Assembly: GCA_047967505.1 (NCBI GenBank)
Contig: CM106539.1
Length of the DNA: 64,000 nucleotides
Source: Dipteris shenzhenensis
Lineage: Eukaryota; Polypodiophyta; Polypodiopsida; Gleicheniales
Reading direction: 5' to 3' (one strand)
Each line of letters begins with the position of its first letter. Positions within the stretch are counted from its first letter, which is position 1. The notes under the pieces were generated by a model. It ran no database searches. It saw nothing but the letters and a program-made list of their open reading frames with translations, and was not told where the DNA came from. Positions 11,223-22,259 of this stretch are shown piece after piece. A program made the translations under genes and the position numbers.

Positions 11223-11470
11223 TCTAAGCTGTTTTTTCTCATGCTTGGCATGTTGTACTCCCGCACTTGAGCTTGCTCTGCGGTTTTTATTCATACTTAA
11301 TGAAGTACTTGAATGCTTTGCACTGTTATAAGCAATTCTATCATGGGGAGATAATCTTCCCATGAAGACTATCTCTTAGAAACACATGCCCGAAGCATAT
11401 CTTCAACCAATTGGTTGACCTTCTCTGCACTGCCATCAAATTGTACATGATCTGAGGAACTCATACTTAG

Positions 11471-11577
11471 TAGTTTCCAACTTCTCAAAAACAAGTGTCC
11501 AGAAGTAGTTTCCAACTTCTCAAAAACAAGTGTCCAGAAGTAGTTTCCAACTTCTCAAAAACAAGTGTCCAGAAGCT
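11471..11577. repeat. 35-bp tandem triplication in gypsy-2 integrase
   Basis: TAGTTTCCAACTTCTCAAAA begins at 11471, 11506 and 11541, giving three copies of a 35-bp unit. Because 35 is not a multiple of three, the array shifts the reading frame of integrase just after the SDRDSKFISSFW region. Confidence 0.95.
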
Positions 11578-14500
11578 ACTTATAAACTTAGAGTCCCTGT
11601 CGCTGACTATGTCAGAAGGCAAACCATATAGCTTAAACAAGTGGTCCACAAACTCGTAAGCCAATTGAACAGTTGATATGGTCGATCTAGAAGGTAAGAA
11701 TCTAGCCATTTTTGTTAGACGGTCCACTATGACCCAAATGGAATCATGACCCTTGTGTGTTCTAGGTAAACCGGTAATGAAATCCATGGAAATACTTTCC
11801 CATTTATTACCCTGTAATAAACCTGCCCTTCTAAGGTATTCTGCCTTAGTAACCCGGCAACCTACCACATAGTTTTCAATAAATGCACACATCTTAGGCC
11901 AATAAAAGGTATGTTTCACAAGAGATAGAGTCCGATGTATACCTGGATGTCCAGCACTAGGAGCATCATGACACTCCCAGAGAATTTTGGTTTGAAGATC
12001 CGAAACATCTGACACACATATCTTTCCATTCCAGAACAGCTAGCCGTTCCTAATCATCCATTGTATCGTAGGTGGCACAATCCCTTAGTCCTAGTCAACC
12101 ATGGAGCTCCCATCCTGGACTTTCTGCCAATAAGAACTAAAATGACTATCACTTTGCGCAAAGCCCCCTCAAGGATTGAAATAGATCTGTGAATATTTCT
12201 GTAAATGACATGGCATTTACAAACTTGACTCGACTTAAGGCATCTACCACACTATTCATCGAACCCTTTTGATAACGTATTCAAAATCAATATCTTGCAT
12301 TACCTCTGCCTATCTAGCCTTTCGTCCCCTCAATTCAGACCCATCACACACATACTTGATTGACTGATGATCTGTCAAGACAAGAAACTTCAAACCATAC
12401 AAGTAGTGTCGCCAAACCTTTAGAGCATACACAATTGCATATAGTTCTTTTTCTAGTATGGGCCAACGATATTGCGTGTCGTCTAGCTTTTTACTCTCAA
12501 AAGCTACAGGTCTTCTCTTGAAATAAAGCTGCCCCAATCGCAAAATCACTTGCATCGGCCTCTAAAACACAAAGCTGGGTAGGATCGGGTAAAGCAAGAA
12601 CAGGAGCTTCCTTGATAGTTAGGTTCAAGGTTTTAAAAGCCTTATTTAATGCATCATTCCAAGAGATCGGCTCGGTAGACCTACGTCCACAACCTTTCAA
12701 TATGTTGGTCAAGGGTGCCCTGATGTTCGAATAATCACAAACACAGACTTCCATAGAAAAACCATGAATCCTAGGAAAGAACGAAGTTGTTTCACTGTCT
12801 GAGGGATGGGCCATTCCAAAACCTTTTGGATACGATCTAGATCAATGCTAATACCTTCATACGAAATCTTGTGTCCTAAGTAAACAATCTCCTTCATAAA
12901 GAAGTCACATTTACTCATCTTGGCATAGAGCTTATGCTGTCTTAAAATAACTAAGACAATCCGGAGATGTCCAATGTGATCCTCTAGTGTTCGGCTATAT
13001 ACCAAGATGTCATCTAAGAACATGACAACGAATGTGCCTAGAAAATCTCAGAACAAATCGTTCATCATTTGCTAGAAGATAGCAGGAGCATTGGTCAAAC
13101 CAAAAGATAATACGAGAAATTCGTAGTCGCCATACCTAGTTCGAAAAGCGGTTCTATCTATGTGTTTAGCATAGATACGAATTTGGTGATAACCCGTACG
13201 CAAATCAATCTTAGTGAAGTACTTCGCTCCAGCCAAACGGTCTATCAAATCATTGGAACAAGGAAGAGGGTATCGATTCTTAACTGTCACTCTATTCAGT
13301 TGTTTATAATCTACACACACTCTCCACGAACCATCTTTCTTCTTTCTTAAGAGGACAGGTGCACCCCATGGTGATTTACTTGGGCGAATATAGCCCATAT
13401 TCAGATAATCTTGTCGCTGTGAAGTTAACTCATCCTCCTCAAGCTGGCTCATCCTATAAGGTGGAATACTAATAGGTCGAGCCCCAGGTACTAAATCTAT
13501 GCGATGATCTACTGCCCGGGATGTAAACCTTCTGACAGCTGAGCAGGGAATACATCCATGAAATCATCTAATAACATTCTCAATTCACGGTATTTGGACA
13601 CACTTAAATCATTTTTGTTACTAACAGAGACAACAAATGAAGAAATCGGAATCAAAACACACTGATACACATCATAATAAGAAGTGTCTATTATGTTCCG
13701 AAGCTGCATCGCAGATACAATAGGTCACTGAGAAAAGGGAATATTATCACATTAAATACAAGATTGGGTATCCTTATAAAGAGAGTGTATACTCTTTCCA
13801 TCCAATCCGAATATCACGAGTTTTAAACCACTCTATGATGATTAACAAGTCCACATGTTCCAAGTGCATGACATAGCACGTAAGAGTAGCTGTGTAGTCT
13901 TAAATCCGGATAGAAAGTACGTCCACCTTATGATCCCAAAACTGCTTCCCAGCTAGAAGCTGCATCTCATAGGTGTGATCACTAGGTGTTGTGGAGAGCC
14001 CCATCCTCTGCACAAGTTTGTAATTAACAAAATTGTGAGAGCTACCCGGGTCAAAGAGAATGTGGACTCTTTGGTCCCTTACTTCTCCATAAACTCGGAA
14101 AAGGCCATGGGGGCCAAATAACGAGTTATTAGAAGTGCAATTACATGAAAGTGGGCAAGTAATGACATTCACAGAAATACCTGTCATCGAAACTTGGTTA
14201 GCTCCCTTAGCTTTGGTACCTTGTCCCACGTGGAGCTTTGGTCCCGGCGCTTGCATTTGGTTCTTGCACTTAGGACAATCATTCTGAGTGTGGCTCCGCA
14301 CCTCGCATATAAAGCAACATCCTTCTTTCTTTAACTTTAAGGTGCGTAGGAAACGGGCTCGACCATTCTTCGTCTAAGTCAAGTTCTTGGAGGCGTTGTC
14401 AAGTGACTTCGACTCCCCGATACCAGTTGTAGACTGGAAGAACTTCCTCTTGTTCTTCCCACTCGTGTCGACACTAGTGGTTTCCTTTGCACAAGCCATG

Positions 14501-15202
14501 GTATCATCATAGATGCGCACATAGTTCATGGCCTCTTGCAAAGTGACACACTTGTTATTCTTGATCTGAAGCTTGTACGAGTCAGGCAAACCATCCACAA
14601 AGAAACCTAACAAGATGACAGGATCCATCTTTGTAGCTTTGGTCTACAAATCACGAAACTTCTGAAGATAGACTGCAAAAGTTAAATTCAGCTTGGACAT
14701 ATCGAGGGCCTTGAGCTTGCCTACGATATCATAATCTTCCTCCTTCAGAAACTCTTTCTTAAAGACCTCTTTAAATTCAATCCATGTCGCAGGCTTTGGT
14801 CGAAGTTCCTTCCACCACAATAAAGCCTTCCCTGATAAATACCCTACTGTAAGTTGCATCTTCTTTTCATCGAGGTAAGGGTGAAATTGGAAGTGTACTT
14901 GCCACTTGTGCAACCAAGTGTCAACCACCTCCTTGGTTCTGGATTTCTGATCTCCAGGATAGGGATCTGGAGTGATATTGGGACCCAACACTGAAGCCAA
15001 AGCATCCACATGTGTGAGTGCTTGAACAATGCTAGTCGAGCAAGATTGAAGCCTGAATCCCTTGGAGTTGCTGTGTCAACCCCGTTTGATTCGCATTCAC
15101 CCGCTCAAACTTCTCATCGAGAGTAGTGGTGAATTCACTGAAGGCATTCTTCGTAATCAAATAATCATAGAGACCCTGGTCGTCCCCTCCGTGGTAATCC
15201 AT

Positions 15203-16286
15203 ATCTTGATCACCCTCAACGAGCCCAGGGTCTACTGAATCGCCATAACTGAACTTGGATTTGATGAAGAGAGTAGTCTAGAGAAGAGAATCAACACGTG
15301 GACTCGGAGCTAGGAGACTGGAATGGAGTGGAAGCTTAGAGTAGGAGATAGCGAAGGAGCGAAGCTGGCTGAGGAGAAGAGGCTAACTTGAAGCTGACGA
15401 TCAGCCGAGCTGATGAAAACAGAACCTCCCACCCTACGCTCAGCTTCCCCTCCCTACGCCCCCTACGCTCAGCCTACCCCTCCGCTCCGCTCAGCCTAAC
15501 CCGCTCCATTCAGCCTCCTCTCCTACGCTCTCCCTCCACTCACCCTACCTAGCCACCCCCTCCCTATGCTCAGCCTACCTCTTCCCATGAGCTCCAGAGT
15601 CACCTAGCTTCTCGGGATATGCCACAGCAGCATCCAAGAGGCAATAGCCACCATCACAAGGCCACAAACCATATATCACCAGTGTCACCAATCATTACGA
15701 GCATCATTTCTAGTTCTCCAAATATCCTATGCAGCTCTAGATTAGTCAGGATGGCTCTTGGATATTTGAGAGAGCATGCCAACGTAGAAACCCCAATAAA
15801 CAATGGCATGGGTAACTACCATTGGTTGGCAAACTCAACATATGCATGATCTATCATCGGCCTCCATGCAATCTCATCAAGACCCTGGTTCACAATTAAC
15901 AATCCCCAACAGTTAGCAGGTGGGCAGAAGGAACTGTGCAGAGCACAGGGGGAAGGGTATCACAAGCAGGGGCAGCAAACAGGGTGCTGCAGCCTGCGTG
16001 AGGGGTGACAAAGAGCAGGGGGGATGATGAGGAGCGGAGACTATAGAACTATTGAGCCACAACCTACGCACCTTAGCACTGCGCCTAATTTAAGAAGCAG
16101 ATCTATCATTCCCAGCATTCGTCGATGTAACACAGCAATGCTCTCTAAAATCATACACATAATTACAATGATATTTTATTCAATTGTCTATATTCCTGTT
16201 ACAACTATTTAAATTCCTTCTGTACAAGAAGTAAACATGAATCTGGCCAAAGAAATTGAGAGGGATCAGCTGCCTCCTGGAATCAC
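15203..16286. other. Gypsy-2 upstream leader remnant, pyrimidine-rich repeats, then plain intron
   Basis: From 15203 to about 15600 the plus strand is C/T-rich with repeated CTACGCTCAGC and CCTCC units. This may be the remnant of the gypsy-2 5' leader or LTR, but no LTR ends or primer-binding site could be identified. From about 15620 to 16286 there is ordinary intron sequence with no recognisable gene; a small plus-strand ORF (15619-15849) is unsupported. Confidence 0.4.
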
Positions 16287-16388
16287 CTTCCAGCATGCAG
16301 AAAAAATGTAAGGAGCATTGACAATGTAGTAAATGTCAGTCTTCTCCGGATAATTCAGGTCATCAACTGTAGATATGATCGTCAGTAT
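16287..16388 (-). CDS. Sec14-like gene, internal exon (CRAL-TRIO core)
   Basis: One hundred and two bases, 34 codons, acceptor TTTATGCAG and donor GTGATT. It encodes 'STVDDLNYPEKTDIYYIVN' followed by APYIFSACWK, matching the family signature 'STIDDLNYPEKTDTYYIVNAPYIFSACWK'. This is the part of the fold carrying the conserved Asn-Tyr-Pro-Glu loop and the start of the lipid-gate region. The following exon is 13.6 kb away, across an intron holding two gypsy elements and several LINE pieces. Confidence 0.94.
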
Positions 16389-16815
16389 CTGCATAAACGA
16401 GGCAGATCAAAAACCATAAAGTACACAGAGAAGCTGACAGTGTAAATTTTTTGAACGTTGAGAAATTCATACAATCCACCATCTCCAAGCAGAAGCTCAA
16501 AGAGGACAATTATAATAGCTATAGAAATTTCAAAATCCATGCTAAATCCCCTTGAGCAGGTGCACGAAAAATTGCATTCCTTTAGTCATTTATTCTTATG
16601 TGCTTCTACTGATTCCAAATGCTTTGGAGACAAACTGGATAGCAGACTGCCCCTTTGATCATGCATTTAAACCCATAAAAAGAGGAACAATTGAAACCCG
16701 CAATTCAACTCCCCTAAATCTGACATACAAACCTGAATCTTTTATTGGAAAAGTCATTCCCAACATATTATTAGCAGCCACTGTAAAGTCTTCTAAAACA
16801 AATCAACAACCATAC

Positions 16816-16911
16816 CTTCATACGATTGAGAGCAGATAGCTTGAGGTTGGACATATCAAGTATCTTGAGACACGTTCCAATGTATTGACCCATCCTCTTG
16901 CTTGACTCTGG
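16816..16911 (-). CDS. Sec14-like gene, internal exon (CRAL-TRIO core)
   Basis: Ninety-six bases, 32 codons, acceptor TGCTCAG and donor GTATGG. The encoded segment contains GQYIGTCLKILDMSNLKLSA. This is the diagnostic strand-turn-helix of the CRAL-TRIO domain in plant Sec14-like proteins (relatives: 'GRYIGTCVKVLDMTGLKLSAL'). It lies between the transposon-free 427-bp intron and the 22.8-kb intron. No stop or frameshift is present. Confidence 0.92.
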
Positions 16912-18589
16912 CTGAGCAGACAAAGCGTTCTTTCAGGACCATCAAAAGTTGGCAAAAGTTGAATAAAGAAGGCAGTTAACTAACAAGACATTGCAATATT
17001 AAATGAACAAAAGCTGTTTCACATTAAACATTCTGTTGAAGATTCAATGCATTCAAGCTATACGGAATTTTATGCCATAAGAATTTTGAGATATGCAAGA
17101 GAGCATATTCTTAGGTGCAAAACACACAATCACAGATAAAAGGTTCAGGTTTGCTCCCAAGTTTAACATCAGAAATAAGCCAAACACATGCAGTCTTCAC
17201 TTCAAGAGAAGCACTCACAGCTTCAAAGCTTAAGCATGCTGTGGCATCCAAAGAAAGACCCATTCAAATCCCACATATGAGGATGTGCCACCATTTTAGT
17301 ATCATACATTCATATATTCACCGGAAAATATTATCTAGGACACATCAGCTGACTCGTACGTGACAATGAATAGAACTACACTTATAAGGGCCATCTTATT
17401 TATTAAATGCTTTGAAAACAATACAAGTCAGCAATCCGTGAGGCACTAATAGAAGGAGAGACTAGCTGCCTTTAGCTATATAAAGGCAGAAGAGGGGGAG
17501 GAGCAAATTGCTGCTCGAAGAGCCCCCTCCGCCTGTGATGTATCTTCTGCTGCAAACTTGGCAGCCCCTTCTACAAACATCAACAGAGGAGCTAGTCGGT
17601 TCCATCATGCTCACCGAGTCATGGGAAGCACGTGTTACCTTGGCTCACCATCCTACAACACTGAACTGGCCATAGCCATGACCAAAGAAGTTGCGCGATG
17701 GGGAGCCAAGCCAAACATGTCTCCTAGGCACCTCTAGCCTCCCATACACGAGTAGTTTGCGGCCTCGACTAACAGGCCGCGACGTTTGGTGGCAACCCAC
17801 AGTATCAATCTCATTGGCATCCCAACTCTCCCTCCTCATCCTGCCCACTCTACACGGGTGTCATGCTATGCTAAGGACATGAGATGTAGCACAAACATGA
17901 GTTCATTTGGAATCTACTCACAAAAGCTACAATAGCACAATGTCCTGCCAAGGCATTGCACTATACCTCTTCTTGACAGAGGCATATGAGTGGCAAGAAC
18001 AATATTATGCACCTTACTACATGCTATCCTCTCACTACATGCACCAATACTAGCAAGTACTCTATACTTTGCCAAGTCAAGATGATCAATCAAAGAGGTG
18101 AGAGCACCTGACTGTGATGAAGATGTAAGTTCTTGAAAGAATGAATGAAAGATCCTAAGGGTATGACAACATATGGATGGCTTCTATAAGTCTAGTCTGA
18201 TTCCATCCCTCTCAATGGTAGCATGGGTCTCCAAAGTAATGTGGGGGGGCGGGGGGGGGGGGATCATGGGGATTCTCCAAACTAGGTGGCAAGCAACACG
18301 AGGAGAAGCAAAAAGCATCAAGGATAAAGCAACAACAAAAAAATGGCTAAACACATGTTGATCTTGATGAGAATCTTTGGCAATGAGCACAACATATTTT
18401 CCTTAGCGTGGAGCACATAGCGGATATGTAAGCCCTTGATAAATTGTAGAGAGGGGCCTATAGGACAATAGGCGACCAAGTCCTACATGTTGGATTATCG
18501 CATGTCTTGCCTCTTAAAACATCATATTGCATCTAGGAAGATATCAAATGTAAAGAGAGATACATTATATGCATACTATCTTTCTAGCT
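16912..18589. other. Intron sequence, no gene recognised
   Basis: Mostly AT-rich sequence without coding signal. At 17466-17490 there is a perfect inverted repeat, CTGCCTTTA-GCTATA-TAAAGGCAG, with a TATATAAA-like core. It is followed by a second imperfect one (GAGGGGGAGGAGC ... CCCCCTC, about 17492-17532). A C-free G-run lies at 18243-18261. These could be remains of a small transposon, but no boundaries are clear. Confidence 0.35.
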
Positions 18590-18878
18590 TGCAAGGAAAG
18601 AGAAGACCACCGACAAGAAGAGAAAACAATGTATATTCACTTCTAATCCCTTAACTTTTCATGGTTTTAATATGTTTTGTTGGATGAGTGGAGGCAAAGC
18701 ATCAAATGTCCTTATTGCAGTACTGAAAAAGCTGTACAAAATCTGAGTACAAATGTTTTCAATAAAACCCTAATAGGACTAGACTAGGACAGTAATCATA
18801 CATAGACTAGCAATACTAACTGAACTATATATGTACTAATTGGCTTACAAGGCCATACTAGTGTGTAATGATCCTACA
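18590..18878 (-). repeat. Copia-4 3' LTR (approximate)
   Basis: On the minus strand TGTAGGATCATTACACAC begins at 18878, directly after the polypurine run ATTGAGGGGGGGTT. The likely end is CTTTCCTTGCA at 18590, giving TG...CA and about 289 bp. The distal end is inferred from the CA dinucleotide and the CT-rich ending seen in the other copia LTRs, with no partner LTR to confirm it. Confidence 0.5.
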
Positions 18879-19600
18879 AACCCCCCCTCAATGGTATGGT
18901 TGAGTTAAACTGGAAATGTCTCAGACTCACATGGTATACGTACCATGGTTGCACGTATTCGTCCATAAAGGTAATAGCAAACGATGGAAGTACATGGGTG
19001 GTAGTAACAAGTGCCAAAGGGAAGCAAGTGCAAAGCTTGTTGAAAGCTTCTAACTTGGCTTGTGGTAATGCTTTAGTGAAGATATATGCCAATTTTTCTT
19101 GTGTCGGACCATGAATATATCTTGCTGGCAATCTTTCCTTGACATAAAGATAATGAATCTCAATGTGCTTAGTCCGAGTATGAAACGCTCGATGAATCTC
19201 AATGATAATGAAACAATCTTTCGTTGACATAATGATTTCAAATCTTAATGTGCTTAGATTGAGCATGAAACACTCAATTTTGTGCAATTGCCAAAGGACT
19301 CTGACTGTCAATGTAGATAGTGGTAGGAGATGTTTGACCAACATTAAGATCTGCAAGTAGTTTCCAAAGCCATATACATTCCACACTATATAAAAAGGCT
19401 GCCCTATACTCAGCTTCACAGCTAATAGTAGCAACTGTAGGCTGCTCTTTGTTGAACCATGAGAGACATGAAGTGCCAAGCATAAAACAATTGCCACCAT
19501 GCGACACTAGTGTCATAACGTCTGGCTTAGTCCCTATTTGTAAAAGCATGCAAGATAAGAGGAGAACCATGGCTGTAAAGAAGTCCCAAGGTGTCATGTT
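18879..19600 (-). pseudogene. Copia-4: Ty1/copia RNase H C-terminal fragment
   Basis: Minus-strand relic with RNase H text in two frames. One frame has CFMLGTSCLSWFNKEQPTVA, 'SCEAEYRAAF', 'ECIWLWKLLADL' and 'YIDSQSPLAIA' (19500-19274). After a frameshift come 'HTRTKHIEIHYLYVKERL' and 'YIFTKALPQAKLEAF' (to about 19040). The short segment coding for the 'HARTKHIE..YHYVRERL' motif is tandemly duplicated with about 85-bp spacing (near 19131 and 19216), and the second copy is decayed. A polypurine tract and LTR follow. Nothing upstream of RNase H remains. Confidence 0.85.
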
Positions 19601-19603
19601 AAG

Positions 19604-20334
19604 ACACTCGTGTCTTATGATAAGACACTTAAGACACGTGTCTTACCTCAAGACACCTTTAGACACTGTTGTTTTTTAAGTGGGTGCGGTCTAACAACAA
19701 TCATCAAGTTTGACTTAACCATGCTATCATTGATGGTGACTTCAGATCTAGCAGTGGCAGTGACCTCGCAGATTTGGATTAGGATGAATCTTGAGAGATT
19801 TGACTCTTGAGAGTCGAAAGTTTCCTTTCAATTATATGTATCGAGATGCATAATTCATTCATGTCACATGTGATTAACAGATTGTTGCCATGATATTTAT
19901 GTGTATTGATTAATGATGTTGGTATATAATCTATGTAGCCCTCTAGGATCTTGTTGAGTTGTTTATCTAGATTTTTGAATATCAAGATTCAATTGTCAGT
20001 TTAAATCTTTAAAGTTGTCAGCCATGACTTGCAAGCTCTTCAGTTGTGACTCGTAACTTGCAAGCTCTTGAGTCGTGAGTCTTAACTTTAATTCTTGAGT
20101 ACATTGTACAAGTGCATTGTTACTTCTTGCATTGTTTAAGTGTAGCTTATTGTACTTCTAGAATCTAGCAGCTAGCTATGCTAGCAAGTTGTACACTTGT
20201 ATACTTATACATATATCGATTAAGTATTTATTATTACAATGACGTGTCTTACGTGTCTTATATTTAAGACCCTTTAGACACTCGTGTCAACAACGTATCT
20301 GATGTGCTGTGTCTTCACGTGTCTTACGACCATG
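19604..20334. mobile_element. Putative small DNA element bounded by AAGACAC/GTGTCTT repeats
   Basis: Both ends are dense in the 7-mer AAGACAC and its complement. The left cluster covers about 19604-19672 (AAGACACTCGTGTCTTA, TAAGACACTTAAGACACGTG). The right cluster covers about 20241-20334 (GACGTGTCTTACGTGTCTTA, TCACGTGTCTTACG). The clusters also share a direct segment AAGAC(A)CCTTTAGACACT. The roughly 570-bp interior has no ORF and contains a repeated GACTTGCAAGCTCTT unit (about 20025-20075). Clustered short inverted motifs near both ends resemble subterminal repeats of non-autonomous DNA transposons. A clean terminal inverted repeat and target duplication were not found, so the class is open. 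Confidence 0.4.
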
Positions 20335-21004
20335 GCCATGCTGGACTGCCACACAGGCAGCCAGCTCAGCAGCAGCCCACGCAAGCAGCCACGCCATGTG
20401 GGACTGCCATGCAGTCAGCCAACAAGGACAAGATGAGCAACAATCGCAGCAGAGGCGTCAGCTCAGCAACGCCACGTCAACATCTAGTCGATCGCCACAT
20501 GGACTGGTCGGTGCCACGTTAGCAACCAGTCGGCCACATCAGTTTAATCGGTGGGCAGCAGCAGGGTCGGCCCTGCTGGTCGGTCAGTTTTGAGGGCCAA
20601 GGGGGCCTATAAAAGGCAGCCCCTTGGCCTTCATTTCTCATCCACTCCTCAAGCCTTCAAGCCTTCAGAGCAACAGAGCGCAAGCCTCCCCGCAGCAAAC
20701 CAACAGGATAGCCTTAGTCTCTTCAAGGATCTAGTAAGGATTCACCTCCTCTAGGTAGTCTAGTTTTCCAGTTTTGCAGTGAGGGTTTCAGCCCCTTCAT
20801 ATTGTATTCAGCCCTTTGGGCATTCATTATTCAGTTGTATCTATTTCCTCTTCGGAAGTCCACTACATTCTCTCCCTCTGATTCTCTCACTCACATCCAC
20901 AGCATCACTTTGTGTATTGAGTGCATCATCTTGCAGTTGCAGTTAGTATTGAGCAGTAGAGAGAGTGAGGATAGTCTATCTCCCGCTACACAAGGTTTGG
21001 GTGC
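20335..21004 (+). repeat. LTR-like segment with TATA box
   Basis: A GC-rich stretch with repeated CAGCCA/GGTCGGCC units, then a TATA-like CCTATAAAAGGCAG at about 20607-20620 and a CT-rich downstream part. The layout resembles the LTR at 41824-42953 (GGTCGG..., CCTATAAAAGGAGAGGCCTTGG, CTTCATTTC). It is probably a diverged LTR of a related family. It is cut at 21005 by the copia relic and its start is unclear. Confidence 0.4.
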
Positions 21005-21815
21005 CTTTTAAGTTTCAATGACACAATGAAAATTTCCTGCCAATGCAGTGCACACTAGGACTATGCATGAACCTTCTCAAATTGATAGACTACGTACTGA
21101 AGATCAGCCCGTGTGTCACAAAGAGATCAATCATCCAACCGCCTGCTGCTAAAGAGTGACATCAATGATCAAAAGGCTCACTTGCATCTTTCAAAGAGAC
21201 ACGGAAACTAAATTCCAAAGGAGTGGAAACTGATTTGCAATTCTAAAACTAAAAGCGGTGCAAGAGCTGTCCAATGTATTTGGACTGACTCATCATAATG
21301 CCCTCCTTCACATGAGCAAACTATGAAGAATGGCATTCCAAATGCTTTATGCAAATCAGCCTCCAAAGCTGCAATATGCCGAGTACACGGTCCAATCTGT
21401 CATTTCAAATGATTTCAGCAAACCAGCCTTAAAAGGTAGAATATGCTGAGTAGATGGTACAGTCGAGCATAACATCAACATAGAGTATTCAAATCAGAAC
21501 ATTTGCATCACACTTTCGGACATAAAGCGTACTCTCTGTTGGGCTGTTCTGAGAACCAAGGCTAAGGAGATGAGCATGTATCTTGGCATATCAAGCTTGA
21601 GGTGCCTGATTCAAGCCATAACATGTCTTATGTAAGCTGTATTCCTTATTTTCGGATCCTTTGACCTGCTAGTGACATACACCTCCTCGTGCAAGATTTC
21701 ATGAAGAAATGTAGTCTTGATGTCTAGTGATGCACTTGCCAATGAGGATGAATGACACACAGGATAGTACTAATGTGTGAAGTGGGTGCGAATGTCTCCT
21801 CAAAACCAATGCCCT
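21005..21815 (-). pseudogene. Highly decayed Ty1/copia RT to RNase H relic
   Basis: No long frame survives, but minus-strand translation by parts gives recognisable copia RT text. Near 21700 it reads 'DIKTTFLHEILHEEVYV' (intact elements: 'DIKTAFLNGDLLEEVYVK'). Near 21050 it reads VGCLIYLC...TRADLQY and 'ALHWQ' (intact: VGCLIYLCNTRPDIQF and 'MHWQ'). Frameshifts and stops are frequent, indicating an old insertion. Confidence 0.6.
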
Positions 21816-21819
21816 ATTG

Positions 21820-22200
21820 CTAAGCATAACCTTTGCAAAGAGTCATGCTTCATTAGGACTCTCTCCCTGCAAAACCTCTGGGGCCCCTAGGTGTCCCTGT
21901 AAGCCTGCTGCCGAGGAAGATACAAGGACAATATCATCTGCGAATAGCAAGATCTGTGTCATCAGGTCAGCAAGCAGTGACCCCTTACATTCCAGTCGGT
22001 CAACAAAGGTCGTGATCTCATCGATATAGAGCCCAAAAAGTGTTGGTGAGAGGAAGCGTCCTTGCTTCACTTCGATCGTGCTCTCAATCCAGTCGGACAA
22101 GCCACCGAAGTTCGCACACTCCCCTTGACTAACTCATATAGACTCAACATCCCTCAAATCATGACTCCTGGGATATGCATCCCCTAACTCTCTTAATCAT
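21820..22200 (-). pseudogene. LINE RT palm fragment
   Basis: Minus-strand frame 22100-21843 reads 'SDWIESTIEVKQGRFLSPTLF', 'LYIDEITTFVDRL' and 'ILLFADDIVLVSSSA'. It is collinear with LINE-I at 45200-45390 ('VKQGCPLSPTLFELYIDEI', 'LLYADDMVLLS'). The catalytic YADD is FADD here and the conserved Cys-Pro of the QGCPLSP motif is changed, so this copy is inactive. It is joined directly to a copia relic on the left. Confidence 0.8.
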
Positions 22201-22259
22201 GCGAGATCATAGAACTATGTCAAAGCCTTCAGAAACTCTACAAACTAAGATTTTTTAAG

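Larger units (their letters stand above)
10486..15202 (-). pseudogene. Gypsy-2: chromovirus gag-pol, multiply disrupted
   Basis: Order along the minus strand: gag from an ATG at 15202 ('YLSGKALLWWKEL' at about 14820); CCHC-like 'CFICEVRSHTQNDCPKC' near 14300; protease with FDPGSSHNFVNYKLV (about 14030, DPG for DSG); and RT, 13452-12500 ('[18 protein letters not shown]', '[14 protein letters not shown]', 'FLDDILVYSR'). RNase H follows ('VLEADASDFAIGAAL', 'TDHQSIKYV', 12600-12310). Integrase has the H2C2 finger ('HPGIHRTLSLVKHTFYWP') and DDE core ('ISMDFITGLP', 12015-11485). Its C-terminal domain ends 'HPVFHVSID' (10747). Beyond that a chromodomain-like stretch 'YKIKWKDRVEEDLTWE' (about 10640-10590) sits in a shifted frame. 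Stops and frameshifts are frequent and short tandem duplications break integrase. The element is inactive and lies in sense orientation with the host gene. Confidence 0.85.
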
